From CAZRZN01 sp964604565 (GTDB lineage Bacteria > Pseudomonadota > Alphaproteobacteria > Rhodobacterales > Rhodobacteraceae), in assembly GCA_964604565.1 (NCBI GenBank), contig CAZRZN010000110.1, positions 1 to 12,744 of the forward strand: a stretch of DNA of 12,744 bases. Reading direction: 5' to 3'. The translations under genes and the position numbers were made by a program. The notes under the pieces are model-generated. The model ran no database searches. It saw nothing but the letters and a program-made list of their open reading frames with translations, and had not been told where the DNA came from. Numbering within the stretch: the stretch's first letter is position 1; the number at the start of each line of letters is the position of its first letter. Of the stretch, positions 4,718 to 12,635 are shown in pieces.

Positions 4718-6832
4718 ATGGGCGCGCCAGACGCAGGCATTTTTGCCAGACTGATTGCTGAACATGTCTGTGACGGTATCGTGCTGACAGATGCCGACGG
4801 GTTGATTGTCTGGACCAACCCGGCCTTTCTGCGGTTAGGCGGCCATGCCAATACCGACGTGCTGGGAAAGCCGCTTGGCGAAATCCTTCGGGAGGCACGG
4901 GCCAGCCCCGCATGCAGAAACACCGTGTCGCGCGCGATGGAGGAGAGAACATCCTGCTTCGTGGACGTCATGACACGTCCCGGATCAGGTGACCTCTCCA
5001 TATCGGAAATCCGCTTGGGACCCATATTCGATCAGGACGGAACACTCCTGCATTTCGTGGCTGTGCAGCGGGACGTAAGCTCGCAACGCGCACATGCTCA
5101 GGAAAGCATCGATTTCAGGGCCTATCGGCGGGCCGTCGCACAGCAGGCGATCGTTTCTGTTGCGGATGTCGACGACCGGATCACCTATGTCAACGCCAAT
5201 TTCAGCGCGATCACTGGCTATCAAGCGGATGAGATTATCGGAAAGTCTCACAGGATCCTGAACTCCGGCACGCATAGCCGTAGGTTCTTCCTGGACATGT
5301 GGCAAAGATTGCGCGCCGGGGAAACCTGGCATGGAGAGATCTGCAACAGGACAAGAGAGGGCGATCTGTATTGGGTCGATACGACAATCGTGCCGGTTCA
5401 CGGACCGGATGGCGGAATCGTGCGTTACGTCGCCACTCGATTTGACGTCACAAAACGCAAATCCATCGAGGAAGAGCTGCGCCGCGCGGCCGAAATCGAT
5501 GCGCTGACGGGACTCGCGAACAGGAAACGGTTTTCCTACGAACTTTCACAGAGGGTCATGCCGCACGGGAAAGGTGGGAGTGGCCAGCGTGGACTTGTGG
5601 TCATGTTCGATCTGGATCACTTCAAGGAACTCAATGACACGATGGGGCATCCCTACGGCGATCTGTTGCTGAAGGAAATCGGTCGGCGTCTGATCGCACG
5701 CACTGGGCCGGATTGCATCATTGCCCGGCTCGGCGGTGACGAGTTTGCCGCGCTGATCCCTGATGCGGCGATCAGCGGCGATCCAGCGGAGTTTATTCGT
5801 GCGCTCCATCGTTCAGCTTGCGAGGCTGTTTCGCTGCACGACATGATATACACACCCTCCTTTTCCGTAGGCGTCACACGATACCCGGCAGACGCGCAAA
5901 CCATGGAAGGGCTGATGATCAACGCGGACGTTGCGATGTACGAGGCGAAGCGCAAGGGGCGGAACCGGTGGTGTTTCTTCGACCCCACGGTGCGGAACAG
6001 GTTGGACTATCGCAATCATCTGAAGGGCGTTCTGGGGGATGCGCTGGACAATGACAGGTTCGAGATTGCCCTGCAGCCCTTCTGCTGTCTCAAAACGGGC
6101 GAGCACCGCGGTTTTGAAATTCTTGTTCGGCTCAAGCACGATGGCAGGCTGATCCCTCCGGATCATTTTGTGCCGTTGGCCGAAGAGCTTGGCCTGATCG
6201 CGCAAATCGGCCGCGTCGTGATGCGCAAGGCGGCAGCCGCCTTGCGCAGGATGAAGGATCTTGGCCTCGACCCCGGACGGATCGCCGTGAATGTCGCCGC
6301 ACCGGAGTTTCGGGAACCCGGATTCGTCGAGAATGTGCAGGATACACTGTTCGAACACGCTCTGGGCGCGGACGAGCTGATTATCGAGATCACTGAAACG
6401 GCGCTGATCGGCCGGTCTACCGAAACCGTGGCACAGGCCTTGCGCAGATTGCAGGCGCAGGGCGCGCAGATTGCGCTCGACGATTTCGGCACCGGGTTCT
6501 CATCGCTGTCCCACCTCAAGGACTTCAACGTCGACAAGATCAAGATCGACAAGAGTTTCGTGCAGGATCTTGAAAACGACGAAGCGGATCGCGCGCTTGT
6601 CGATGGCCTCATTGCGCTTGCCGGGCGGCTTGGCCTCAAGGTCGTCGCCGAAGGTGTCGAGACGCAGGCGCAACTGGATTATTTGCGCCAAGCCGGTTGC
6701 CACTATCTGCAAGGCTTCGTGCATGCCAGACCTCTCACCCTCGACGATGCCGTGGCGTTTCTGAAATCTGCACAAGAGGCGCCACGAACCGCAACTACCA
6801 TCGGCCGTGGATTCATTGATAATATGACCTGA
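4718..6832 (+). CDS. PAS-PAS-GGDEF-EAL c-di-GMP signalling protein
   Basis: A 704-aa cytosolic sensor for cyclic-di-GMP turnover, with no membrane segment. PAS1 covers about 9-121, PAS2 about 134-249, GGDEF about 259-419 and EAL about 436-686. The cyclase site is intact (LGGDEF, motif at 339-343, with FDLDHFK at 297-303). The standard RxxD inhibitory site five residues before GGDEF is absent; R-T-G-P-D lies one residue out of register. In the EAL domain the signature is E-I-L-V-R (Glu467). The other catalytic positions are kept: Asn525 (VNVAA), Glu557 (EITE), Asp588-Asp589 (DDFGTGFSS), Lys609, Glu645 (VVAEGVET) and Gln665. Both activities are therefore plausible. The start at 4718 follows GGGGACGG and sits just before PAS1. 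The frame is open to ATG 4391 (813 aa), but the extra N-terminus looks low-complexity and contains an AT-rich patch. The gene is single, and the PAS ligands are unknown. Confidence 0.9.
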   Translation: MGAPDAGIFARLIAEHVCDGIVLTDADGLIVWTNPAFLRLGGHANTDVLGKPLGEILREARASPACRNTVSRAMEERTSCFVDVMTRPGSGDLSISEIRLGPIFDQDGTLLHFVAVQRDVSSQRAHAQESIDFRAYRRAVAQQAIVSVADVDDRITYVNANFSAITGYQADEIIGKSHRILNSGTHSRRFFLDMWQRLRAGETWHGEICNRTREGDLYWVDTTIVPVHGPDGGIVRYVATRFDVTKRKSIEEELRRAAEIDALTGLANRKRFSYELSQRVMPHGKGGSGQRGLVVMFDLDHFKELNDTMGHPYGDLLLKEIGRRLIARTGPDCIIARLGGDEFAALIPDAAISGDPAEFIRALHRSACEAVSLHDMIYTPSFSVGVTRYPADAQTMEGLMINADVAMYEAKRKGRNRWCFFDPTVRNRLDYRNHLKGVLGDALDNDRFEIALQPFCCLKTGEHRGFEILVRLKHDGRLIPPDHFVPLAEELGLIAQIGRVVMRKAAAALRRMKDLGLDPGRIAVNVAAPEFREPGFVENVQDTLFEHALGADELIIEITETALIGRSTETVAQALRRLQAQGAQIALDDFGTGFSSLSHLKDFNVDKIKIDKSFVQDLENDEADRALVDGLIALAGRLGLKVVAEGVETQAQLDYLRQAGCHYLQGFVHARPLTLDDAVAFLKSAQEAPRTATTIGRGFIDNMT

Positions 6833-6862
6833 AGAGCCGCTGTAGCTTTTCGGGCATTGATC

Positions 6863-6877
6863 GTCCGGAAACCGGAC
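6863..6877. other. Small dyad after the GGDEF-EAL gene
   Basis: GTCCGG-AAA-CCGGAC is a perfect 6-bp stem with a 3-nt loop, 31 nt after the stop at 6832. No U-run follows, so it is a weak terminator candidate or an operator for the next gene, whose start is about 200 bp further on. Confidence 0.3.
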
Positions 6878-7066
6878 AGTCGCCCTTGCCGCGTTCTTCC
6901 CCTGGCTGAGGTCGTGCCGTGACCCCATGGCTCCTGCCTGTGAAATGGGGCAAAGGCCCGTTGCTGCCGAACGCCAGCGTCCGATGCCGACGGAGTGCAT
7001 AGAAAAAAGCACCCCTTCTGCAAGGGCGCGGCCTGCGCTATGCCCTAAAGGAACCACCCTACGTGC

Positions 7067-7071
7067 AGGAG
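7067..7071 (+). promoter_or_regulatory. Ribosome-binding site fixing the start of the FadJ-like gene
   Basis: AGGAG ends 8 nt before ATG 7080. This selects that ATG over the in-frame ATG at 6927, whose extra 51 residues have no similarity to the enoyl-CoA hydratase fold. Confidence 0.75.
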
Positions 7072-7079
7072 CCGATCCC

Positions 7080-9122
7080 ATGACAACCGTCCTCCCCGTT
7101 TCCGTCACATACGAGGGTGATCTGGCCTGGGTGACGATTGACAATCCACCGGTCAATGCCACCAGCACGGCGGTCCGCGAGGGGCTGGAAAAGGCGGTCC
7201 TTGAGGTGCAGGGCGCGCGGCTTGCGGTGTTGGTCGGCGCTGGCAAGACCTTTGTTGCGGGTGGCGACATGTCGGAATTTGACGCGCCACCGGTCGCGCC
7301 GCATTTGCCCGACGTCGTGCAGATGATCGAAGACAGCGAAACGCCGTTCCTTGCCGCGCTGCATGGGACCGTATTGGGTGGCGGGTTTGAAATTGCCTTG
7401 GGCTGCGCATGGCGCATCGCCCATGCCGACACGCGGTTTGGTTTGCCGGAAGTGAACGTGGGTTTGATCCCCGGCGCAGGCGGCACGCAGCGCGCCCCGC
7501 GTCTGATCGGGATGGCGGCCACGATCGATATGGCGGCCTCGGGCGTGACGCTGGACGCGGCACGAATGCAGGCGCTGGGCGGACTGGATGCCGTATTCGA
7601 CGGTCAGGTGATGGACGCGGCGCGCGCCTTTGCGGCCGATCTGCCCGCACGGCCCGACAAGGTCTCTGACCGTGCCGCCGCGCCTTTGCCAGCCGAAGCG
7701 CTTCGCGCCCGGTCGGAAGACGTCGCAAGAAAAGCACGTGGGCAGCGCTCACCCATGTTGAACCTCGAAGCGGTTCAATGGTCCCTTCTGCCCTTTGCGC
7801 AGGGGCAGCCGAAGGAACGCGACCTTCATCTGGAATTGCGTCAAAGCGCGGAGAGCCGTGCGTTGCGCCACGCCTTCTTTGCCGAGCGGCAAGTGGCACG
7901 ACCAAAGGTTGCGATCGGCGGCACGCCGCGTGAGTTGACCCATATGGCGGTGGTCGGGGGAGGTCTGATGGGGGCAGGTATCGCCGCGGCCAGTCTTTCC
8001 GGCGGGCTGCGGGTAACGCTGATCGAACGGGATTCGGACGCGGCAAAGATGGCAACCGAACGAGTTGTCGGCCTGATCGACGGAGCCGTGAAACGTGGCA
8101 AGCTGACCGAGGCCAAGGCCGCTGCCCAGAGAGCCTGTTTCAATGCCACCGCGACTTATGCCGATGCCGCGGGAGCGGATCTGGCGGTCGAGGCGGTTTT
8201 CGAGGATCTGGAGGTCAAGCGGGCCGTTTTCGCGCAACTGGCCGAGGTGATTGGCCCCGAAGCCATCCTTGGCACCAACACATCCTATATCGATCCCCGG
8301 GAGATCTTTGCCGGTGTTCCGAATGCCGGCCGGTGTCTGGGTCTGCATTTCTTCTCTCCGGCCCATGTCATGAAACTTCTGGAGATCGTGCCGCTGCCGG
8401 AAACCTCGGCGGAGGTGGTCGCGACCGGCCTTGCCTTTGGCAAGCGGTTGCGCAAGGTCTCTGTCATTGCAGGCATCTGCGACGGTTTTATCGGAAATCG
8501 GATGCTGGCGGAATACCGTCGTGCGGCAGAATACATGCTGGCGGATGGCGCCCTGCCCCAAGAGGTAGACGCGGCTGCCCGCGAGATCGGGTTTCCCATG
8601 GGACCTTTCGAATTGCAGGATCTGACCGGATTGCAGATTGCGTGGGCCAACCGCAAGCGTCAGGCGGCGACACGCGATCCCGCGCAGCGCTACGTTACCA
8701 TTTCCGATCAGCTCTGCGAAGCGGAGCGTCTGGGACAGCGCAGCGGCATGGGGTGGTATGATTATCCCGAGGGCAGCCGTTCCGCGCATCCCTCGCCGCA
8801 GGTCGAAACGATTATCCTCGATTATTCCCACGCGCAGGGTATCACGCGCCGCCAATTCGGGCGGAAAGAAATCGCCGCGCGGATCCTTGCCGTTCTTGCG
8901 AACGAGGGCGCCAGGATCGTTGAGGAAGGCATCGCAGAAAACGATGCGGCGGTCGATATGGTGCAAATCCATGGGTATGCCTTCCCGCGCTGGCGCGGTG
9001 GCCCGATGCACGCCGCAACCGAGGGTGGCTGGGATTCGGTCGCTGCGACGATGGGGGCCATGGCCGAAGAAAGTCCGGGTAGCTGGACCCTCAGCGCGTC
9101 TGTGGCCGAACGCAAGACGTGA
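7080..9122 (+). CDS. Fused enoyl-CoA hydratase / 3-hydroxyacyl-CoA dehydrogenase (FadJ/FadB-like)
   Basis: A 680-aa bifunctional beta-oxidation enzyme that hydrates 2-enoyl-CoA and oxidises L-3-hydroxyacyl-CoA with NAD+. The crotonase domain spans about 5-190. It has the oxyanion loop AGGDMSEF (60-67) and both catalytic glutamates: Glu104 in LGGGFEIALG and Glu124 in FGLPEVNVGLIPGAGGTQR. The NAD-binding domain starts near 288 with VVGGGLMGAGIA (291-302). It carries Ser402 in GTNTSYI, His423 in LHFFSPAHVMK, Glu435, and Asn473 in GFIGNR, the expected dehydrogenase residues. Two C-terminal helical 3HCDH domains follow (about 468-565 and 595-675). The overall length is that of other fused alpha subunits. 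No thiolase or acyl-CoA dehydrogenase gene lies next to it, so its beta partner is elsewhere. Upstream 6833-7079 is non-coding with no clear promoter. Fatty-acid chain-length preference cannot be read from sequence. Confidence 0.95.
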   Translation: MTTVLPVSVTYEGDLAWVTIDNPPVNATSTAVREGLEKAVLEVQGARLAVLVGAGKTFVAGGDMSEFDAPPVAPHLPDVVQMIEDSETPFLAALHGTVLGGGFEIALGCAWRIAHADTRFGLPEVNVGLIPGAGGTQRAPRLIGMAATIDMAASGVTLDAARMQALGGLDAVFDGQVMDAARAFAADLPARPDKVSDRAAAPLPAEALRARSEDVARKARGQRSPMLNLEAVQWSLLPFAQGQPKERDLHLELRQSAESRALRHAFFAERQVARPKVAIGGTPRELTHMAVVGGGLMGAGIAAASLSGGLRVTLIERDSDAAKMATERVVGLIDGAVKRGKLTEAKAAAQRACFNATATYADAAGADLAVEAVFEDLEVKRAVFAQLAEVIGPEAILGTNTSYIDPREIFAGVPNAGRCLGLHFFSPAHVMKLLEIVPLPETSAEVVATGLAFGKRLRKVSVIAGICDGFIGNRMLAEYRRAAEYMLADGALPQEVDAAAREIGFPMGPFELQDLTGLQIAWANRKRQAATRDPAQRYVTISDQLCEAERLGQRSGMGWYDYPEGSRSAHPSPQVETIILDYSHAQGITRRQFGRKEIAARILAVLANEGARIVEEGIAENDAAVDMVQIHGYAFPRWRGGPMHAATEGGWDSVAATMGAMAEESPGSWTLSASVAERKT

Positions 9123-9519
9123 TCACGCCTGTTGTGCCAAATGCCGGGCCTTTTCCATATTTGTGATGGCTTTGACGATCGACGGTGAAGGCCGAGAGCT
9201 GTCGCGTTCAGTCGCGCAACGGCGCAGTCCCGGCATCGGCTGTGGAAAAGCCATTTTTCCAAGGGGGTGGTGGTGCGGAGCAGGCTTTCCAGCTTGGGTT
9301 TCAAGCCATTGGCTGTCCTGCAGACCTTTCAGTCCGCATTGCGGCGACATCGTGCAGGGACGCTCATGCCGTCACGAAAATCATACTGAGAAATGACCTG
9401 CTCAGCCATGAAGCAAGACCTGAAAATAATTCCGACAAAAACTGTCAATAATGGTTGCGTTGGCGTCTGGCTTCTGTAGTTTACTAAAACAGTAGGAAAT
9501 GCGAAACACAGGAGAAGAT
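9123..9519. other. Intergenic region between beta-oxidation and iron-binding genes
   Basis: About 400 bp with no supported gene. Short open frames on both strands (for example leftward 9350-9123 and rightward 9185-9451) lack recognisable domains or good ribosome-binding sites. A 7-bp hairpin, TGGAAAA (9243-9249) with TTTTCCA (9255-9261), is the only terminator-like structure after the FadJ-like gene. The last 100 bp are AT-richer and should contain the promoter for the iron-binding protein gene. Confidence 0.5.
9455..9489 (+). promoter_or_regulatory. Candidate promoter/iron-responsive region of the Fe(III)-binding protein gene
   Basis: A weak -35-like TTGCGT (9455-9460) and a -10-like TAGTTT (9477-9482) are 16 bp apart. 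A short dyad, TTTA-C-TAAA (9480-9488), overlaps the second element and may be an operator. It does not match the Irr, RirA or Fur consensus well. The AGGAG ribosome-binding site at 9510-9514 sits 5 nt before ATG 9520. Iron control is expected from the gene's role but not shown by the sequence. Confidence 0.3.
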
Positions 9520-10545
9520 ATGACGCTGACATCCAGAATGACCGCTTGCGCCATTGCGGCAGCAACCTGTCTGGGGCCCGTCGCCGCCGCTGCGCAGGGT
9601 GAACTGAATCTGTATTCGTCACGCCATTACGACACGGATGAACGCCTCTACTCCGACTTTGAGGAGATGACCGGCATCACGATCAACCGCATCGAGGGCA
9701 ATGCTGATGAGTTGATCGCGCGGATGCAGGCAGAGGGGCGCAACTCGCCCGCGGATGTGCTGCTGACGGTGGACACGTCGCGCCTTGAGCGCGCGCGGGA
9801 TGCCGGCCTCTTGCAGGCCATCGAAAGTCCGGTGCTTGAGACACGGGTTCCGGACTACCTTCAGGATGAGGGTGACCAATGGTTCGGCTTTTCGCAGCGT
9901 GCGCGTATCATTTTCTATGACAAGCAGGATGTGACCGATCCGCCGTTGACATATCAGGAACTTGCCGATCCGAAATACAAGGGTCTGGTCTGCATCCGGT
10001 CGGGGACGAATGCCTACATGCAGACGATCCTCGCCGCGCTGATCGAACATCTGGGAGAGGACGCCGCGCGCGACTGGGCCGCAGATGTTGTCGCGAATTT
10101 CGCGCGGGATCCGCAGGGTGGCGATACCGATCAGCTGCGCGGAATCGTGTCGGGTGAGTGTGACATCGCCATGTCGAACACCTATTACTTCGCGCGCGCC
10201 ATCCGGACGGATGTCAGCGGGTTGAGCGATAGCCTCGACATGATTGGCTGGGTCTTTCCAAATCAGGACAGTATCGGCGCGCACATGAACCTGTCGGGTG
10301 GCGGCGTCGCGGCGCACGCGCCCAACAAGGAAAACGCCGTCAAATTCCTAGAATATCTGACCAGCGAACAGGCGCAGAAGTATTTCTCCGCAGGCAATGA
10401 TGAATATCCGGCCGTTCCCGGTGTCGGGCTGAGTCCTTCCGTCGCTGCACTGGGCTTTTTCAAGCCGGATGACATCGACCTGAGCGCTGTGGCTGGGAAC
10501 ATCCCGACCGCCCAGAAAATCTTCAACGAGGTGGGTTGGAAGTAA
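9520..10545 (+). CDS. Periplasmic Fe(III) ABC transporter substrate-binding protein (FutA/FbpA type)
   Basis: A 341-aa secreted ferric-binding protein delivering Fe(III) to an inner-membrane ABC permease. Residues 1 to about 25 are a Sec signal peptide ending V-A-A-A-A-Q, and the mature protein starts near QGELNLYSS. The iron ligands of the FutA class are visible: His36-Tyr37 in SSRHYDTDE, Tyr166 in SGTNAYMQT, and the tandem Tyr222-Tyr223 in NTYYFAR. The ligand assignment follows known cyanobacterial FutA proteins. Two cysteines, Cys158 and Cys214, may form a disulphide. The start at 9520 follows AGGAG at 9510-9514; the ATG at 9499 would add seven residues before the signal peptide and lacks such a site. 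It ends at a strong terminator, so it is transcribed alone. The cognate permease gene faces it from the right. No ATPase gene is adjacent. Confidence 0.95.
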   Translation: MTLTSRMTACAIAAATCLGPVAAAAQGELNLYSSRHYDTDERLYSDFEEMTGITINRIEGNADELIARMQAEGRNSPADVLLTVDTSRLERARDAGLLQAIESPVLETRVPDYLQDEGDQWFGFSQRARIIFYDKQDVTDPPLTYQELADPKYKGLVCIRSGTNAYMQTILAALIEHLGEDAARDWAADVVANFARDPQGGDTDQLRGIVSGECDIAMSNTYYFARAIRTDVSGLSDSLDMIGWVFPNQDSIGAHMNLSGGGVAAHAPNKENAVKFLEYLTSEQAQKYFSAGNDEYPAVPGVGLSPSVAALGFFKPDDIDLSAVAGNIPTAQKIFNEVGWK

Positions 10546-10569
10546 GCCTCTGGGTCAGAAAAATTTTCG

Positions 10570-10599
10570 GGCGCGTGGCAATAGCTGCGCGCCTTTTTT
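10570..10599 (+). terminator. Strong intrinsic terminator after the Fe(III)-binding protein gene
   Basis: A 10-bp stem runs from GGCGCGTGGC (10570-10579) to GCTGCGCGCC (10584-10593), with two central G-T wobbles and an AATA loop, followed by six T (10594-10599). It lies 25 nt after the stop. On the minus strand the same stem is followed after a few bases by TTTTT, so it may also stop the facing permease transcript. Confidence 0.88.
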
Positions 10600-10829
10600 A
10601 CGGCCTATTCCCTTCCGTCATGGAAGCAGGGGCGGAATTTTCTTGGTATGCGGGCGCGATACTGAGCGGTTCAGGGCATGCGGTTGGTCCTGCAAAGCCA
10701 GGCATGAGACTGCAAAAAAGCCCTGCGCCTTGCCTTGCAGATACCTGATCGCGGTTTGTCGTGTGGTTGGCTTTTTGCCATCTGGTCCCGCTACCAAGGT
10801 CGAGCCAGTCGTCCGATGGCCCTTTCCTC

Positions 10830-12467
10830 TCAGGTTTCCTTGCGAATACGCTGAATGAGCAAGATCACCGGCAAAAGCCCCAGACCCGCAATCACGAGAC
10901 TTGGCACCGCGGCGCCTTCGAGCCTTTCATCGGCGGCCAGTCGGTGTGCCTGCACCGCCAGCGTGTCGAAGTTGAAGGGACGCATGATGAGAGTTGCGGG
11001 CAATTCCTTCATAACATCTACAAAGACGATCAGTGCGGCGGTCAGCAGGCTGGGACGCAAGAGCGGCATGTGGATGCGCCGCACGGTTCCGACCGCGTTC
11101 TGTCCCAGCACGCGCGCCGCCGCATCCATGTTCGGGCTGACGGCAGATATACCGCCCTCGTAGGCGCCGATGGCCGCGGCCAGAAAGCGGATCATGTAAG
11201 CCCCCACCAGAACCCAGATCGACCCGGTGAACAAAAGTCCGGTGGACACTCCGAAGGTGCTGCGCATCCACGCGTCGAGGCTGTTGTCAAGCGCCGCAAA
11301 GGGCACCAGAAGGCCCACCGCGATTACCCCCCCGGGAACAGCGTAGCCAAGCCGGCCTACATAGATGGCCAGAGCGGACAGCCTGCCGGGAAGAATGCGG
11401 CTGACGCTGCCCAGCGTGATCGCCGCGGCGACGGTCACGATGGCTGCGACGGAGGCCAAAACCAGGGAATTCTGAATGAAGCTGATATAGCGGCGGCTGA
11501 ACAGATCCTGTCCCGCGCCAGCAGCCATGGTCATCAAGGCAATCGTCGGGATCAAAAGTCCCAGAAGAACGGGCAAGGCACAGGCCGAGGTGGCCAACAC
11601 ACCCGCTGCACCGGTCAACCGGACCCTTGGGATGGGTTCCTGCCGTCGGCCCGAGTGGTAGCGGGCCTGACCACGACTGTTGCGTTCAAGCACGGCAAGC
11701 AAGAGCGCAAAGCCCAGCAACCCTAACGCCAGTTGTGCCGCCCCCGCGCGGTCCGCCAGCGAAAACCAGCTTGTGTAGATGCCGGTAGCAAAGGTCTGAA
11801 CACCGAAATACGACACCGTGCCGTAGTCGGCGATGGTTTCCATCCCGGCCAGCAACACACCGGCGGCGATGGCGGGCCGCGCCATGGGCAATGTGACGCT
11901 GAGCAGGGCACCAACAGGTGTCCGTCCAAGAGAGCGTGCGGCAAAGACGGTGGTTGCGCTCTGGCTGAGAAAGGCGGCGCGGGACAGCAGGTAGACGTAA
12001 GGATACAGCACAAGGGTCAACATTGCCGCCGCCCCCCAGGTGGAGCGGATCTCTGGGAACCAGTAGTCACGAGGGCCCCATCCCGTTACGTCACGCAGGA
12101 CAGTCTGCACAATGCCGGGATGATCCAGAAGATGTGTGTAGGCATAGGCCATGACATAAGCGGGGTATGCCAGCGGTAACACCAGCGCCACTTCGAGCAG
12201 GCGCCGCCCCGGAAACTCCGTCATCACCACAAGCCAAGCGGCACCAGTTCCGATCAGAAATGTCCCAAGGCTCACCAGCACAAGCAGGATAAGCGTCACC
12301 GCAATGTAGCCCGGCAGGACTGTCCGGGCGAGATGGGCAAGTGTATCGCTGTCCGCAGTGAGTGCTGCAAGGCTGACACCAACATGCGGCAATGCGCAAA
12401 AAAGAGCGATCAGGATGGCGACCCCGACGAGAATCCGCTCTGTGACCGTGCGGCTCTGTCGCTGCAT
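10830..12467 (-). CDS. Fe(III) ABC transporter permease (FbpB/FutB type, two-unit fusion)
   Basis: A 545-aa inner-membrane protein with about twelve hydrophobic segments, made of two fused permease units, as is normal for ferric-ion permeases of the FbpB/SfuB/FutB group. Each half carries an EAA-type loop for docking the ATPase: AARSLG...LP at about 176-194 and DAAARVLG...MP at about 448-468. Characteristic stretches include METIADYG (209-216) and MKELPATLIMRPFNFDTLA (486-504). The ATG at 12467 is chosen because GGAGG lies just upstream (12472-12476 on this strand). A GTG at 12506 would add 13 residues. The gene points at the Fe(III)-binding protein gene, 284 bp away, with the terminator between them. 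It is read as that protein's partner by family and position. No ATPase gene is visible within the window on either side. Confidence 0.95.
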   Translation of the reverse strand: MQRQSRTVTERILVGVAILIALFCALPHVGVSLAALTADSDTLAHLARTVLPGYIAVTLILLVLVSLGTFLIGTGAAWLVVMTEFPGRRLLEVALVLPLAYPAYVMAYAYTHLLDHPGIVQTVLRDVTGWGPRDYWFPEIRSTWGAAAMLTLVLYPYVYLLSRAAFLSQSATTVFAARSLGRTPVGALLSVTLPMARPAIAAGVLLAGMETIADYGTVSYFGVQTFATGIYTSWFSLADRAGAAQLALGLLGFALLLAVLERNSRGQARYHSGRRQEPIPRVRLTGAAGVLATSACALPVLLGLLIPTIALMTMAAGAGQDLFSRRYISFIQNSLVLASVAAIVTVAAAITLGSVSRILPGRLSALAIYVGRLGYAVPGGVIAVGLLVPFAALDNSLDAWMRSTFGVSTGLLFTGSIWVLVGAYMIRFLAAAIGAYEGGISAVSPNMDAAARVLGQNAVGTVRRIHMPLLRPSLLTAALIVFVDVMKELPATLIMRPFNFDTLAVQAHRLAADERLEGAAVPSLVIAGLGLLPVILLIQRIRKET

Positions 12468-12471
12468 GCCC

Positions 12472-12476
12472 CCTCC
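12472..12476 (-). promoter_or_regulatory. Ribosome-binding site of the permease gene
   Basis: The minus strand reads GGGAGGGGG at 12477-12469, with a GGAGG core four bases before the ATG at 12467. The spacing is short, but the purine run is strong and decides the start against the upstream GTG at 12506. Confidence 0.6.
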
Positions 12477-12611
12477 CGTTCTGATCCGTGACAGCGGGGC
12501 CGTCACGGGCGACCGCGTGCCGTCTGAGCATTTTTATCGGGATTGGCCGTGATCGCCCCGAGAGTCAAGCAACAGGCCATTCTGTGACGCGCGTTGCCCA
12601 CCGCCGCATCA

Positions 12612-12635
12612 ATCGCCGAAACCAATGTCGGCGAT
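12612..12635. other. Perfect 8-bp hairpin upstream of the permease gene
   Basis: ATCGCCGA (12612-12619) and TCGGCGAT (12628-12635) pair perfectly around an 8-nt loop, about 145 bp upstream of the permease start. No U-tract follows on either strand. The rest of 12507-12744 shows no supported gene. It contains a TTGACT -35-like hexamer (minus strand, 12568-12563) without a well-placed -10. The hairpin could be an operator or the 3' structure of a gene beyond the right edge. Confidence 0.35.

Noticed and set aside
6927..7079. 51-residue N-terminal extension of the FadJ-like protein
   Set aside because: AGGAG at 7067-7071 and the family's N-terminus both point to ATG 7080.
7153..8055. Long antisense frames across the FadJ-like, GGDEF-EAL and permease genes
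   Set aside because: They are typical high-GC shadow frames: arginine/proline-rich or serine/alanine-rich translations without domains, opposite genes with intact catalytic motifs.
9123..9350. Leftward 75-codon frame directly after the FadJ-like stop
   Set aside because: No ribosome-binding site, no recognisable domain, and composition typical of non-coding GC-rich DNA.
9185..9451. Rightward 88-codon frame in the same intergenic region
   Set aside because: No recognisable domain, and it runs into the presumed promoter region of the iron-binding protein gene.
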